Assembly: GCA_014872785.1 (NCBI GenBank)
Contig: WKFJ01000042.1
Coordinates: 157,894 to 221,893, forward strand
Direction: 5' to 3'
Source of the DNA: Alteromonadaceae bacterium
GTDB lineage: Bacteria; Pseudomonadota; Gammaproteobacteria; Enterobacterales; Alteromonadaceae
DNA: 64,000 nucleotides
Shown here: positions 54,582-63,986 of the stretch, in pieces
Layout of the letters: the number at the start of each line of letters is the position of its first letter
Position numbering within the stretch: the stretch's first letter is position 1
The notes under the pieces: model-generated
What the model saw: only the letters and a program-made list of their open reading frames with translations
Databases searched by the model: none
Told to the model about the DNA's origin: nothing
Position numbers and translations under genes: made by a program

Positions 54582-55280
54582 ATGACCAATAAAACGCTTT
54601 TAATCATCGACGATGATGTCGAACTCAGTAACCTGCTTGTGGAATATCTAAGTCCACAGGGATATGACATCGATACTGCATATGATGGTGAGAAAGGCTT
54701 GCAAAAAGCGACGTCCGGCAATCACTACGATCTAATATTGTTAGACGTTATGCTGCCCAAACTCGATGGCTTTGAAGTGTTAAAAAAACTTAGGCTAAGT
54801 CATCTGACACCGGTACTGATGCTTACCGCTAAGGGTGACGACTTTGATCGTATTTTTGGTTTAGAGCTCGGTGCCGATGATTACTTGGCCAAACCTTTCA
54901 ATCACCGAGAATTATCGGCGCGTATTAAAGCAATTGTGCGCCGAATGGAATATGTGCCCAATCATTCAACACAACAACCTATCCAGATAGGCGACGTGCA
55001 AGTAATGCCCGTAAGCCGTTCGGTAACATGCCGAGATACCGAAGTTGAAATGACCTCTACTGAATTTTCGATATTGCATCTGTTAATGATGAACTGTTCC
55101 AACTTAGTGTCGAAACAAGATATCAGCAGTAGGGTGTTGGGACGCAATCTACAAACCTTTGATCGCAGTATCGACATGCATGTGAGTAATATCCGCAAAA
55201 AGTTAAACAGCGTTCTCAGTAAAGATCGCATCAAAACCGTTCGCGGCTCGGGTTATATCTACTTAGGTGAAAGCCTTTAA
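54582..55280 (+). CDS. cpxR: Envelope stress response regulator CpxR
   Basis: 232 residues, OmpR family. Receiver with DDD near 10-12, phospho-acceptor D55 (LILLDVMLPKLDG) and TAKGDDFDR. DNA-binding winged helix with EMTSTEFSILHLLM and RSIDMHVSNIRKKL, ending in RTVRGSGYIYLGESL. The match to CpxR, particularly the effector domain, is clear. It is followed by cpxA and divergent from a CpxP/Spy-like gene. Autoregulation through the GTAAA box upstream is likely. Confidence 0.92.
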   Translation: MTNKTLLIIDDDVELSNLLVEYLSPQGYDIDTAYDGEKGLQKATSGNHYDLILLDVMLPKLDGFEVLKKLRLSHLTPVLMLTAKGDDFDRIFGLELGADDYLAKPFNHRELSARIKAIVRRMEYVPNHSTQQPIQIGDVQVMPVSRSVTCRDTEVEMTSTEFSILHLLMMNCSNLVSKQDISSRVLGRNLQTFDRSIDMHVSNIRKKLNSVLSKDRIKTVRGSGYIYLGESL

Positions 55281-55281
55281 T

Positions 55282-56682
55282 ATGCAGCGACTTTTAAGCA
55301 AAGCTTACAAACTCCACCCGCTAAACACCTTATTCGGCAGGTTATTTCTTTGGTTTTGGCTGACTACCATCATTATCATGATGTGTACCTTTTTTGTTGT
55401 AAAACAGGTACTCAAAAGCGATGAACTACAGACCATTCCCGCACCAGAGCAAGAGCTATTGGTTGAACTGGCTCGTCAAATAGAAACCGTGACCGAACTT
55501 AGGAATCGACGTATTCCCATGAAAAAAGTCCTCGGGCGCATTATGGTTACCCACGATGTTAAGCCTGTTTTGCTCTCCCATGACAATGACGAATTACTTT
55601 ATGAGGGAAAAAGACTCCCCCCTGAATTTGAACAGCGATTTATCAATCTGAAAAACTCAAACATCGCATACGGTTTCTTGGCGAGAAACGAAGTGTTCTT
55701 TGGGCCTCAACCCCTTGAGATCCGCGATCAAAAATACTCCTTATTTACCGGCCGTATGATCAGGATCCCATTGTGGCAGCGGAACCGTCCGTACATGTTA
55801 GCCATGGCAATTATCATCTCTGGGTTGTTGTGTTTTAGTTTGGCCTGGTCATTGTCTCGCCCAATCAAAAGACTGCGCGAAGCTACCCAGCGCATGGCAG
55901 ATGGCGACTTGTCAGCAAGGGTTGATGAAGTCGGCTCGCGCAAAGACGAAATAGGAGAGCTCAGTCGCGACTTCAATGCCATGTCAGAGAAAGTCAACCT
56001 ACTGATGCTTGGGCAAAAGCGACTGCTCGCGGACATCTCACACGAATTACGATCGCCACTGGCTAGGTTGCAACTAGCGATCGGTATCGCTCAGGACAAC
56101 AATCAATCAGGTAAACTAGAAACCTCACTGTTGGAGCGAATTGAAAAAGAGGCACATCAAATTGAGGATATGATTGGCCGAGTTTTGCAACTATCTCGGT
56201 TAGAAAACAGCAGTAACCAGCTGCACAAACAACAAATTAATCTGGCGAGCATGTTGGAAGTCATGTTTGAAGACGCTACCTACGAAGCAAACTCTTTGCA
56301 AAAGCAATTTCAAAATCAGGACATTCCCAATGTCACTTTTGAGGGCGACCCAGAATTATTAACAAGTGCGATAGAGAATATTATTCGAAACGCAATTAAA
56401 TTTGCCTCTTCAAGTGTTCATGCTGACTTCAAACAAACCAAAAACGGGCTGCAAATTATCATCGAAGACGATGGTCCTGGGGTTCCAGAGAACGAGATAG
56501 ATCAGCTATTTAAGCCTTTCTACCGGGTTTCTGAGGCACGCAACAGAGAGACTGGAGGCACGGGACTCGGCTTGGCCATTGCAATGCAGGCGGTTTTAGC
56601 ACATCAAGGGTCACTTTCTGCGAGGAATAAACCTGAGGGAGGCTTGCGTATTGTAGTGTCTTTGCCTATTGTTGCGAAATAA
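55282..56682 (+). CDS. cpxA: Envelope stress sensor histidine kinase CpxA
   Basis: About 466 residues from ATG 55282; a GTG at 55267 overlapping cpxR is an alternative. The first helix (LFGRLFLWFWLTTIIIMM, ~18-40) and the second (~174-195) enclose a ~130-residue periplasmic sensor. HAMP with RPIKRLREATQRMADGDLSARV (quoted in part) follows, then the phospho-acceptor H254 (DISHELRSPLARLQL) and the ATPase domain (NIIRNAIKFA, EDDGPGVPENE, GGTGLGLAIAMQA). It senses misfolded envelope proteins in E. coli, with CpxP as a brake. Confidence 0.92.
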   Translation: MQRLLSKAYKLHPLNTLFGRLFLWFWLTTIIIMMCTFFVVKQVLKSDELQTIPAPEQELLVELARQIETVTELRNRRIPMKKVLGRIMVTHDVKPVLLSHDNDELLYEGKRLPPEFEQRFINLKNSNIAYGFLARNEVFFGPQPLEIRDQKYSLFTGRMIRIPLWQRNRPYMLAMAIIISGLLCFSLAWSLSRPIKRLREATQRMADGDLSARVDEVGSRKDEIGELSRDFNAMSEKVNLLMLGQKRLLADISHELRSPLARLQLAIGIAQDNNQSGKLETSLLERIEKEAHQIEDMIGRVLQLSRLENSSNQLHKQQINLASMLEVMFEDATYEANSLQKQFQNQDIPNVTFEGDPELLTSAIENIIRNAIKFASSSVHADFKQTKNGLQIIIEDDGPGVPENEIDQLFKPFYRVSEARNRETGGTGLGLAIAMQAVLAHQGSLSARNKPEGGLRIVVSLPIVAK

Positions 56683-56702
56683 CAGAATAAAATTAGTATC
56701 TT

Positions 56703-57734
56703 ATGTCTACTTTAAAACGTTCGTTAATTTGCTTCTTTTTACTCTCTTTTGGCTTGGGGAACACAATGGCTTCGGAATATATTCTGACACAAGAACAGGA
56801 CTTAACTGACGCCTACACAGCGACCATTGAACCCTTCTGGGACGAGAAAGTGGTTAAAGATCAGTTCAAAGGCGTAGACGACCTAAAGATACATGTAGCC
56901 TACCTAATTCACCCTGCAAGTAAGGGAGCCATTGTACTGTCTTCCGGGCGCACCGAAGGCAGCATTAAATACAAAGAAGTTTTTTATGACCTTTGTCAAA
57001 ACGGCTACTCGGTCTTTACTTTAGATCACAGAGGTCAAGGACAGTCGGGTAGAATGGCGAGCAATCCAGACAAGGGATACGTTAAAGACTACGGCGATTT
57101 CGTCAATGATTTAAACACCTTTGTCACTCAGTTTGTGTTACCTAATAGTCAACATCAACCGGTCTTTTTGTGTCATTCAATGGGCTGTCCTATCGGTGCA
57201 CTCTATGCCATTAAACATCCTAATGTATTCGCTAAAATTGCCTTTACCGCGCCTTTCTTTGGTATTAACAGTCCAATCCCAGAAGGAGTTGCTAACTTCT
57301 TAATTGGTACCTCATTATTCTTCAACAACCTATTTTCAGACGAGCCTTGGTACTTCCTGGGTCAGGGTGACGCTGGCAGCGAGCCTTTTGAAACCAATGT
57401 CGTCAGTCAAAGCGAGACTCGCTATCAAATAGCGCAAAAAGTGTTTGAGGATGCCGACGCCAAACTCGGTGGCATAACCACTCAATGGTTAAAGGCAACC
57501 CTCATCGCGCTTAGCCAGGTTGAACTACAAGCGGATCAAATCAAAGTACCTGTACTGCTGATACAAGCAGGTTCAGATGTTGTAGTTAAAAATGCCTCGC
57601 AAGATGTTGTCTGTGAAAAGATCCCTAACTGCACCATGGAAGTGGTCGAGGGCGCCTACCACGAATTGATGATGGAGCAAGATCAGTATCGCGTAAAAAC
57701 CATGACGAGTGTGTTAAACTTCTTCGAAAATTAA
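56703..57734 (+). CDS. Secreted alpha/beta hydrolase (lysophospholipase-like)
   Basis: 343 residues with a signal peptide (1-23, ending TMASE). Serine-hydrolase fold: LDHRGQGQSGR strand-loop, nucleophile Ser in CHSMGCPIG (G-x-S-x-G variant with Cys first), the acid near AGSDVVV and His in YHELMME. It resembles PldB-type lysophospholipases (monoglyceride lipase family). It lies 20 bp after cpxA, so it may belong to the envelope-stress transcript. The substrate is probably a membrane lysolipid, though this is unproven. Confidence 0.85.
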   Translation: MSTLKRSLICFFLLSFGLGNTMASEYILTQEQDLTDAYTATIEPFWDEKVVKDQFKGVDDLKIHVAYLIHPASKGAIVLSSGRTEGSIKYKEVFYDLCQNGYSVFTLDHRGQGQSGRMASNPDKGYVKDYGDFVNDLNTFVTQFVLPNSQHQPVFLCHSMGCPIGALYAIKHPNVFAKIAFTAPFFGINSPIPEGVANFLIGTSLFFNNLFSDEPWYFLGQGDAGSEPFETNVVSQSETRYQIAQKVFEDADAKLGGITTQWLKATLIALSQVELQADQIKVPVLLIQAGSDVVVKNASQDVVCEKIPNCTMEVVEGAYHELMMEQDQYRVKTMTSVLNFFEN

Positions 57735-57754
57735 TCATCATTTGAGACCTTAAC

Positions 57755-58219
57755 ATGCTGGATATTGTGCTTTACCAGCCAGAAATACCGCCGAATACCG
57801 GTAACATCGTACGCCTATGTGGTAATACAGGTTTTTCACTGCACCTTATTGAGCCTCTAGGTTTCGATATAGATGAAAAAAAAGTGCGTCGCGCAGGTCT
57901 GGACTATCACGAGTTTGCAACGGTACAACGCTACCCAGACTTAGACACCTATATTGCCAAACGCAAGCCTAAGCGCGTTTTTGCCTGCACTACCAAAGGC
58001 AAGCAGTTTTTCGCACAAGTCAGCTATGAAAGTGGCGACTGTTTGCTTTTTGGTCCAGAAACGAGGGGGCTACCTGAAGATATTATATTTGGGCTGCCCG
58101 CAGAACAGCGTTTGCGCATTCCAATGATGCCTGACAGCCGAAGTATGAACTTGTCGAACGCTGTGTCCGTTTTTGTCTACGAAGCGTGGCGCCAGCTCGG
58201 TTACAAAGGCGCTGTCTAG
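57755..58219 (+). CDS. trmL: tRNA (cytidine(34)/uridine(34)-2'-O)-methyltransferase TrmL
   Basis: 154 residues of the SPOUT (alpha/beta-knot) fold: [17 protein letters not shown] at the start, [10 protein letters not shown], and the knot motif [19 protein letters not shown]. It methylates the wobble ribose of tRNA-Leu isoacceptors. The length equals that of E. coli TrmL (157). Its last codons and the last codons of gpsA form one shared imperfect hairpin. Confidence 0.95.
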   Translation: MLDIVLYQPEIPPNTGNIVRLCGNTGFSLHLIEPLGFDIDEKKVRRAGLDYHEFATVQRYPDLDTYIAKRKPKRVFACTTKGKQFFAQVSYESGDCLLFGPETRGLPEDIIFGLPAEQRLRIPMMPDSRSMNLSNAVSVFVYEAWRQLGYKGAV

Positions 58220-58261
58220 GTAATTTATTCGAATTTGATTTCGCGACCTAGGAGCGCCTTT
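58205..58261. terminator. Hairpin shared by the 3' ends of trmL and gpsA
   Basis: AAAGGCGCT (58205-58213) pairs with AGCGCCTTT (58253-58261) and CTAGGT (58216-58221) with ACCTAG (58246-58251). Both arms are coding, one in trmL and one in gpsA, whose stops are 5 bp apart. Confidence 0.5.
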
Positions 58262-59226
58262 GCCGCTTCTTTGACTGGCTTATTTTGGTAGAGAATTTGG
58301 TAAATTTGCTCTGTAATTGGCGCTTCTATGCCAAGGCGCTGAGCAAGCACGTGCACTTCCTTAGTATTGCGAAAGCCTTCTACTACCTGACCAATTTCGG
58401 TCATGGCTTCTTCTACACCTTTACCTTGTCCAAGTGCCAAACCAAATCGTCTGTTACGGGATTGATTGTCAGTACAGGTCAACACTAAGTCACCTAAGCC
58501 AGCCATTCCCATAAAGGTTTGTGGTTTAGCACCAAGCTCAGTTCCAACGCGTGTTAGCTCTGCAAGTCCACGGGTAATCAGCGCAGTACGAGCATTTGCA
58601 CCAAATCCCATCCCGTCTGACAATCCAGCGCCAATAGCAATTACGTTCTTAACCGCCCCGCCTAATTGTACACCCACAAAATCAGTACTTTTATACACTC
58701 TAAAAGAGTTCGCACTGTGTAGCTTTTCAGCCATTTCGTTGACGAAGGACTCGTCATTTGAGGCAAGCGTGATCGCTGTTGGCAACCCTGCAGCCATTTC
58801 TTTGGCAAATGTAGGGCCTGACAAGACGGCTAACGGGATAGCATCGCCAAGAATTTCAGTTGCCACATCTTGCAGTAATCGCCCCGTTTCAGGTTCTAAC
58901 CCTTTGGTTGCCCAAACTAACCTGTGCTGTGGTGTAAGAAAGGGTTTTATTGCCGTTAGCATGTCAGCAAAGCTGTGACTTGGTACAACTAGTAGCAGAT
59001 CTCTGCTGCTAGTGACAGCCGTTTCCAAATCACTTTCAATTGAAAGATTATCCGGAAAGCGAAAGCCCGGTAGGTACTTTTGATTTTCTCTTGATTGCGC
59101 AAGCAACTGCATCTGCTCTTTACCACGCCCCCACATAGTGGCTTTTACCCCATTGCGGCTGATACAAAAAGCAAGAGCCGTCCCATATGAGCCGGCTCCT
59201 AATACAGATATAACTTGCTTGGTCAT
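58225..59226 (-). CDS. gpsA: Glycerol-3-phosphate dehydrogenase [NAD(P)+]
   Basis: 333 residues. The N-terminal Rossmann domain starts with [13 protein letters not shown], and the catalytic region has [25 protein letters not shown] and the Lys-bearing [16 protein letters not shown]. The family's [12 protein letters not shown] is intact. It makes sn-glycerol-3-phosphate for phospholipids from dihydroxyacetone phosphate. Last gene of the operon yibN-grxC-secB-gpsA, the E. coli gene order. Confidence 0.96.
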   Translation of the reverse strand: MTKQVISVLGAGSYGTALAFCISRNGVKATMWGRGKEQMQLLAQSRENQKYLPGFRFPDNLSIESDLETAVTSSRDLLLVVPSHSFADMLTAIKPFLTPQHRLVWATKGLEPETGRLLQDVATEILGDAIPLAVLSGPTFAKEMAAGLPTAITLASNDESFVNEMAEKLHSANSFRVYKSTDFVGVQLGGAVKNVIAIGAGLSDGMGFGANARTALITRGLAELTRVGTELGAKPQTFMGMAGLGDLVLTCTDNQSRNRRFGLALGQGKGVEEAMTEIGQVVEGFRNTKEVHVLAQRLGIEAPITEQIYQILYQNKPVKEAAKALLGREIKFE

Positions 59227-59234
59227 TGCTTAAA

Positions 59235-59741
59235 TTAAGCGTCTAACGCGGGCTGTGCTTCTGATGACTGCGCTTCTTGTGCACGTTTTTGCATATATTG
59301 TGCAAATACAGCATCGAAGTTGACAGGCGCCAATGTGAACATTGGGAAAGTACCTTTGGTGATTAGGCTCGATACTGCTTCACGCGCATATGGGAATAGA
59401 ATATTTGGAATGTAAGCACCCAACATGTGTGCTTGCTGCGCTTCTGGCATTTCGCCCACAGTGAAAATACCTGCTTGAGTTACTTCACATAGAAACGCGG
59501 TAGTCTCACCAAGTTTAGCTGTTACTGTAACAGTTAAGGAAACTTCAAACGCGTTGTCCTCTAATTTAGCAGTCTTGGTATGGATATCTTGATTGATCTC
59601 AGGTTTCCATTCAGTTTTGAATACCGCCGGTGAATTTGGGGTTTCAAAAGACATATCTTTACAGTAGATACGTTGAATCGCGAATTGCGCCGCTTTAGTT
59701 TCTTGCGGTGCAGCTGCGCCGTTTGCTTGTTCTTCAGCCAT
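59235..59741 (-). CDS. secB: Protein-export chaperone SecB
   Basis: 168 residues; acidic, Ala/Gln-rich head, then [18 protein letters not shown] and the [11 protein letters not shown] and [11 protein letters not shown] segments of SecB. It keeps preproteins unfolded in the cytosol and hands them to SecA. Slightly longer than E. coli SecB (155) at both ends. It lies 10 bp after grxC and 8 bp before gpsA. Confidence 0.95.
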   Translation of the reverse strand: MAEEQANGAAAPQETKAAQFAIQRIYCKDMSFETPNSPAVFKTEWKPEINQDIHTKTAKLEDNAFEVSLTVTVTAKLGETTAFLCEVTQAGIFTVGEMPEAQQAHMLGAYIPNILFPYAREAVSSLITKGTFPMFTLAPVNFDAVFAQYMQKRAQEAQSSEAQPALDA

Positions 59742-59751
59742 GTTAAATTCC

Positions 59752-60015
59752 TTAATTGGATGCAGCTAATAATGTGTCTAGCTTATTGTTCATTTCTAGT
59801 GCCATCATGTCATCACAACCACCGATATGTTGGTCATTAATGAAAATTTGCGGCACCGTGTAGCCTCCGTTGGCACGTTCGATCATCTTGTCGCGCAACT
59901 CAGGCTGAGTATCCAGGCTATATTCAGTGAATACGATCGCTTTTGACGTCAACAGCGCTTTAGCACGCTTGCAGTAAGGGCAATAACCCTTGGTATAAAG
60001 TTCGACCTTAGCCAT
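59752..60015 (-). CDS. grxC: Glutaredoxin 3
   Basis: 87 residues with the dithiol active site CPYCKRAK at 12-19 and the glutathione-binding [14 protein letters not shown]. Full GrxC length. It reduces protein disulfides with glutathione and can serve ribonucleotide reductase. It is between yibN and secB, as in E. coli. Confidence 0.95.
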   Translation of the reverse strand: MAKVELYTKGYCPYCKRAKALLTSKAIVFTEYSLDTQPELRDKMIERANGGYTVPQIFINDQHIGGCDDMMALEMNNKLDTLLAASN

Positions 60016-60025
60016 AAATAATTCT

Positions 60026-60451
60026 CTATTTCTTAATGGGTAAACCCTGAGATTGCCATGCGTTCATCCCGCCTTTTAAAACATAGGCTTGAGAAAAACC
60101 GTCTTTTAGCAGTTGGGTGGCGGTTTTACGCGCAGTCATTCCCATTGCACAGACCACAATCATGGGTTTCGATTTGAATTTTTCAAGTGACGAGAAGTCG
60201 GGTTTATTGACTTGTTCAGGTTTTAGATGCTTAGCTCCAAGAATATGCCCTTTGTTGAATTCAGCAGTAGCGCGAATGTCCACAACAACAGCGTCTTCTT
60301 TATTCATTAATAAAGTTGCTTCATGGGTATTTAAATCTTTTACCGGAGAGAAGGTACTATTAACGAAACTAAACAGTAACCAAACAAACAAAACCACCCA
60401 GATAGTTGCAAGAATAGGATGGTTACCTAGAAACTCAATGAGTTGTTGCAT
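60026..60451 (-). CDS. yibN: Membrane-anchored rhodanese YibN
   Basis: 141 residues: one N-terminal helix (~13-30, LATIWVVLFVWLLFSFV), then a rhodanese domain with VVDIRATAEFNKGHI and the active-site loop with Cys in VVCAMGMTARK. Sulfur transferase type; the physiological substrate is not known. First gene of the yibN-grxC-secB-gpsA operon. Confidence 0.92.
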   Translation of the reverse strand: MQQLIEFLGNHPILATIWVVLFVWLLFSFVNSTFSPVKDLNTHEATLLMNKEDAVVVDIRATAEFNKGHILGAKHLKPEQVNKPDFSSLEKFKSKPMIVVCAMGMTARKTATQLLKDGFSQAYVLKGGMNAWQSQGLPIKK

Positions 60452-60749
60452 AACCTTGTCGATACCTTATTTTCTGTGAGCAAACGCTGACAATTGAAAA
60501 ATGACTGCAAAGTATATATAAATTACGGGCAGACGCTAGGGGCGATTTAGCTTTCGTGAATTTTTTTGCGGCGATTAGAGCCCGTTTATCTCTAAGGTAT
60601 TATTTTGCAGCAGTGTGTTTGGTATTTAGGCTCTTCCAAAGTGATAGCGCAAGATGAGACAATGCTACTGCAGTTTTCCCAATAACATTGCCAACAAGAG
60701 GCCAGCATTCATTCATGAGTTTTCAGCAAGCGATATACGGGCGTAGTCA
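60452..60749. other. Divergent region between yibN and envC
   Basis: 298 bases, promoter space for both directions. No operator repeat, RNA gene or terminator recognised. Confidence 0.5.
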
Positions 60750-61877
60750 ATGCGATTTTTAACTATCGTTTTGACATTTGTAACCCTTTTAAGCTCTGCA
60801 ATATTGCACGCACAAAGCAGTAACGAAGAAGAACTCGAAAAGATTCAGTCCGAAATCAAAGGCCAGCAAGCATCTCTTGAGCAAAAAATGACAGCAGCTC
60901 AGTCTTTGCAAGAGCAACTGCGCGTCGCTGAGTTAGAAATATCAGCACTGGCCAAACAGCTCATCATCAATGAGCGCCAATTAAGTGAAAATCAAAAAGA
61001 ACAACAACAATTGCTGAAACAACAAAAAAGCCTTCAGCAACAAAAAGACCAACAAACAGCACTACTGTCGAAACAAATCAAAGCAGCATTTATGGCCGGT
61101 AATCACGACTACACAAAGATGCTGCTCAACCAAGAAAATGCAGGCAAATTCGAGCGTATGCTGGTTTACTACGATTATTTAAACAAGGCTCGGCAACAAC
61201 AAATTAGCACCTTCAATGAAACATTGCAGGAGCTAAGCAGTGTCACTGAACAATTGCAGGCGAAACGCACCCAAATAAATGATTTACTTGCGCAACAGCA
61301 GGAAAAGTCCAAAGAGTTACAAGGTCAGCAAAAAAGCCGAGAGGTGACGCTAGCACAAATTCAAAGCACGATAGATTCCCAAGCTGCTCAGATTGAGCAA
61401 CTACAAATAAACGAACAACAACTCGCGCAGGCTATTACCGAGGCACTAGAAAGACAAAATATTAACTTGAATATCGAGCTTACTGGTCTATCTGGCGCCA
61501 AAGGAAAACTTCCCAAACCAACAGAAGGTCGTTACCGACGTTTGTTTGGCAAACGCCGACAAGGACAGGTGCGTTGGAAGGGGGTTATTTTTGAAGGGGA
61601 CTCGGGACAACCAGTCAGTGCCATACATCAAGGCAAAGTGCTTTATGCCGACTGGCTAAAAGGATTAGGGCTAGTCACCGTCGTCGATCACGGCGATGGT
61701 TTTATGAGCTTATACGGTCACAATCAGGCTTTGCTGCGGCAGGCTGGAGACTTCGTTGATGCTGGTGAAACTATCGCGCTGTTGGGGCAAAGCGGCGGAC
61801 AAAACAGAGCCGGTTTGTACTTCGAATTACGCCATCGCGGCAAAGCCATCAATCCGAGCAAATGGCTTAAAATATAA
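60750..61877 (+). CDS. envC: Murein hydrolase activator EnvC
   Basis: 375 residues: signal peptide (1-23, ending LHAQS), a long Gln/Glu-rich coiled coil (~25-240), then a C-terminal LytM/M23 domain (~265-375) with SAIHQGKVLYADWLKGLG, VVDHGDGFMSLYGHN and YFELRHRGKAINPSKWL. In EnvC the LytM domain is degenerate and activates amidases AmiA/AmiB at the septum. In E. coli it stands beside yibQ, as here, which supports the name. Confidence 0.92.
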   Translation: MRFLTIVLTFVTLLSSAILHAQSSNEEELEKIQSEIKGQQASLEQKMTAAQSLQEQLRVAELEISALAKQLIINERQLSENQKEQQQLLKQQKSLQQQKDQQTALLSKQIKAAFMAGNHDYTKMLLNQENAGKFERMLVYYDYLNKARQQQISTFNETLQELSSVTEQLQAKRTQINDLLAQQQEKSKELQGQQKSREVTLAQIQSTIDSQAAQIEQLQINEQQLAQAITEALERQNINLNIELTGLSGAKGKLPKPTEGRYRRLFGKRRQGQVRWKGVIFEGDSGQPVSAIHQGKVLYADWLKGLGLVTVVDHGDGFMSLYGHNQALLRQAGDFVDAGETIALLGQSGGQNRAGLYFELRHRGKAINPSKWLKI

Positions 61878-62187
61878 TTTTTTTACGCCCCAACGCTTAC
61901 CACATATTCGTAACATTATGATTATTAACAACTAAAAAATGTTATGGATTTTGATACCCAGAATCATTGTAAAAAATCGGCAATATTTGTGTTTTAGTAG
62001 TGGACTAACGATCTGTAGTTCTTATAATGATCTCTAAACAAGGAGGCACAAGCCTCAAAAAAATGAACGAACAAAATTCGTTCAAAAACTAACAATAATA
62101 ATATAACGAACCGTTTATCGAGTCGTGCGCTGCAAAAATAATAACAATCGTGTCACAGTATTGCTGTGGCATTCGATAAGGTCTTTT
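61878..62187. other. Region between envC and yibQ
   Basis: 310 bases. A T-run follows envC. Two small hairpins occur: GAGGC/GCCTC near 62042-62056 and TGAACGAA (62064-62071) / TTCGTTCA (62077-62084). A nine-codon frame (ATG 62064 region) lies in the second; nothing supports its translation. Confidence 0.4.
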
Positions 62188-62982
62188 GTGTTTCGTAGCA
62201 AATTAAAATTTGCCAATACGAGACAGGGTTTGCTGCCTTCCTTGTTTGTCCTTCTTTCTCTCTTTTCACTGCACTTAAACGCCGCCGAAATCGTCATCGT
62301 CATTGACGACATGGGCAACAAAGCCAGTGAGAAAAGAGCATTCGACTTGCCGCCTGAGGTAGTTTTTTCAATATTGCCGCATACGCCATACTCCACTAAA
62401 TTTTCTGAACTGGCTGAACAGCAAAACCGCGACGTAATGTTACACATGCCCATGGAAGCACTATCGGGATTGTACATGGGGCCAGGCGGACTGAGTTCGA
62501 ATATGGATAAAGCTCAAATTCTTGAGAGTTTATTAGCGGCACAAAAAACCGTGCCTAATGCTATTGGCCTGAATAACCACATGGGCAGCAAGCTAACCCA
62601 GTTGAGTTATCCGATGCAGGCAACCATGGAATTTTTATCGCGCAATCAGATGTTTTTCTTAGATAGTCGGACCACCAAGTTCAGCAAAGCAGAATCCGTT
62701 GCCAAGTCCAATGGTGTGCCCAGTATGCGCAGACATGTGTTTCTGGATCACGTGCAAAAAACAACCAATATCCAATTTCAATTTGCGCGCCTTCTGCGCA
62801 AAGCCAAACGCAATGGTTTTGCAATTGGTATCGCGCATCCTCACGAAGTCACCTTAGATTTCCTTCAAAAAGCATTGCAAGAGTTACCCAATGACGGTGT
62901 TACCTTGGTCAGTATGAGCCATGGCTTGCAACCTAGTGATCAACAATGGGCGTGGAACCCAGCGTCACAACTGAGTCGTTAA
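62188..62982 (+). CDS. yibQ: Divergent polysaccharide deacetylase YibQ
   Basis: 264 residues from GTG 62188, chosen because AAGG lies 6 nt upstream and the signal peptide begins there (LLPSLFVLLSLFSLHLNA); the frame is open about 20 codons further up. The body has the divergent NodB-like fold: IVIVIDDMGNK, the metal region HMPMEA and NNHMGSKLTQ, then FFLDSRTT and GIAHPHEVTL. It is exported to the periplasm. The family is linked to murein or exopolysaccharide remodelling, and here it follows envC. Confidence 0.88.
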   Translation: MFRSKLKFANTRQGLLPSLFVLLSLFSLHLNAAEIVIVIDDMGNKASEKRAFDLPPEVVFSILPHTPYSTKFSELAEQQNRDVMLHMPMEALSGLYMGPGGLSSNMDKAQILESLLAAQKTVPNAIGLNNHMGSKLTQLSYPMQATMEFLSRNQMFFLDSRTTKFSKAESVAKSNGVPSMRRHVFLDHVQKTTNIQFQFARLLRKAKRNGFAIGIAHPHEVTLDFLQKALQELPNDGVTLVSMSHGLQPSDQQWAWNPASQLSR

Positions 62983-63056
62983 CACAGTATAAAAGCGAGT
63001 GAATTGTCGTTTGCACTTGTCTATAGTGAAGCTTTTACATTCAAGTGATCGCGTTA

Positions 63057-63848
63057 ATGGACATTCAAAATAAAACCATATGGATAACCGGCGCCTCTTC
63101 AGGTATCGGCGAAGCCCTAGCAATTAATCTGGCAAATGATGGAGCGTCACTCATCTTATCGGCTCGCTCTGAAGATAAATTGCGCGAGTTAGTCAAACGC
63201 CTTCCTAACAGTGATAAACACAGTGTTGTACCTTTAGACCTGGCCAATGCAAACGACCTTGAAACTGCTATTGCCAAAAAAGCGGCGCAATTGCCAAGTT
63301 TAGACGCACTTATCAATAACGGCGGTATATCAATTCGGGGCGAAGCGCGGGATATCGCATTGCATGTGCAACGTGAAGTCATGGAAGTGAATTATTTCGG
63401 CACTATCGCTCTTACTCAATTACTAGTGCCGTTATTGGAAAAAGCCGCCGGTAAAGTGGTCAACATTGCCAGTGTCGCGGGTAAAGTCGGTGGACAAAGC
63501 ATGTCCGGCTACGCGGCTTCCAAACATGCACTTATCGGCTATATGGATTGCTTAAGAGCCGAAGAAGCTCGCAATGGCATTAGTGTTTTGAATGTTTGTC
63601 CTGGCTTTGTGCAGACTCAAATATCGGTGCATGCTCGCACTGAAAATGGTGAAGAGTTTGGTGAAGTGGCTGATTCCATTGCAACCGGTATTAGCGCAGC
63701 AGAGTGTGCGCAGAAAATAAATAAGGCGATGCGGACAGACAAAAACGAAGTCGTTATCGGCAAAGGCATCAGTGGTTGGGCGCCAACCTTAAAGCGTTTA
63801 TTTCCGGGCTTAGTGATGAAAATCGCCGCGAGTAAAAATGTCAGATAA
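63057..63848 (+). CDS. Short-chain dehydrogenase/reductase
   Basis: 263 residues from ATG 63057 (a GTG 12 bases earlier is equally possible; no clear ribosome site for either). Classic SDR: cofactor motif TGASSGIGEAL, NNGG in place of NNAG, catalytic Ser in IASVAGKVG and Y-x-x-x-K in SGYAASKHAL. The end (APTLKRLFPGLVMKIAAS) has a hydrophobic, basic tail that may touch membranes. The substrate is unknown; similar proteins are often called SDR family oxidoreductase. Confidence 0.85.
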   Translation: MDIQNKTIWITGASSGIGEALAINLANDGASLILSARSEDKLRELVKRLPNSDKHSVVPLDLANANDLETAIAKKAAQLPSLDALINNGGISIRGEARDIALHVQREVMEVNYFGTIALTQLLVPLLEKAAGKVVNIASVAGKVGGQSMSGYAASKHALIGYMDCLRAEEARNGISVLNVCPGFVQTQISVHARTENGEEFGEVADSIATGISAAECAQKINKAMRTDKNEVVIGKGISGWAPTLKRLFPGLVMKIAASKNVR

Positions 63849-63863
63849 AACAGTCTAGATGCT

Positions 63864-63935
63864 AAGCCAATTTCTAGAGGAGATAAAAAAACCCGCTTGT
63901 AGCGCAATACTGATCAGTTAAGTAAAAATTGGCTT
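63864..63935. repeat. Spaced inverted repeat downstream of the SDR gene
   Basis: AAGCCAATTT (63864-63873) and AAATTGGCTT (63926-63935) are exact reverse complements 52 bp apart. They could close a long hairpin in the 3' region. Function unknown. Confidence 0.4.
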
Positions 63936-63957
63936 GACGAGCAGCAAAAAGAGATCA

Positions 63958-63986
63958 AAATCCGATGATCAATAGTCATCGGATTT
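63958..63986 (+). terminator. Terminator after the SDR gene
   Basis: Perfect 11-bp stem AAATCCGATGA (63958-63968) / TCATCGGATTT (63976-63986), 7-nt loop, followed by a T-run. Confidence 0.88.

Noticed and set aside
62064..62091. Nine-codon frame between envC and yibQ, possible leader peptide.
   Set aside because: AGGAGG is too far upstream, no attenuator structure leads into yibQ, and the frame is explained by the small inverted repeat.
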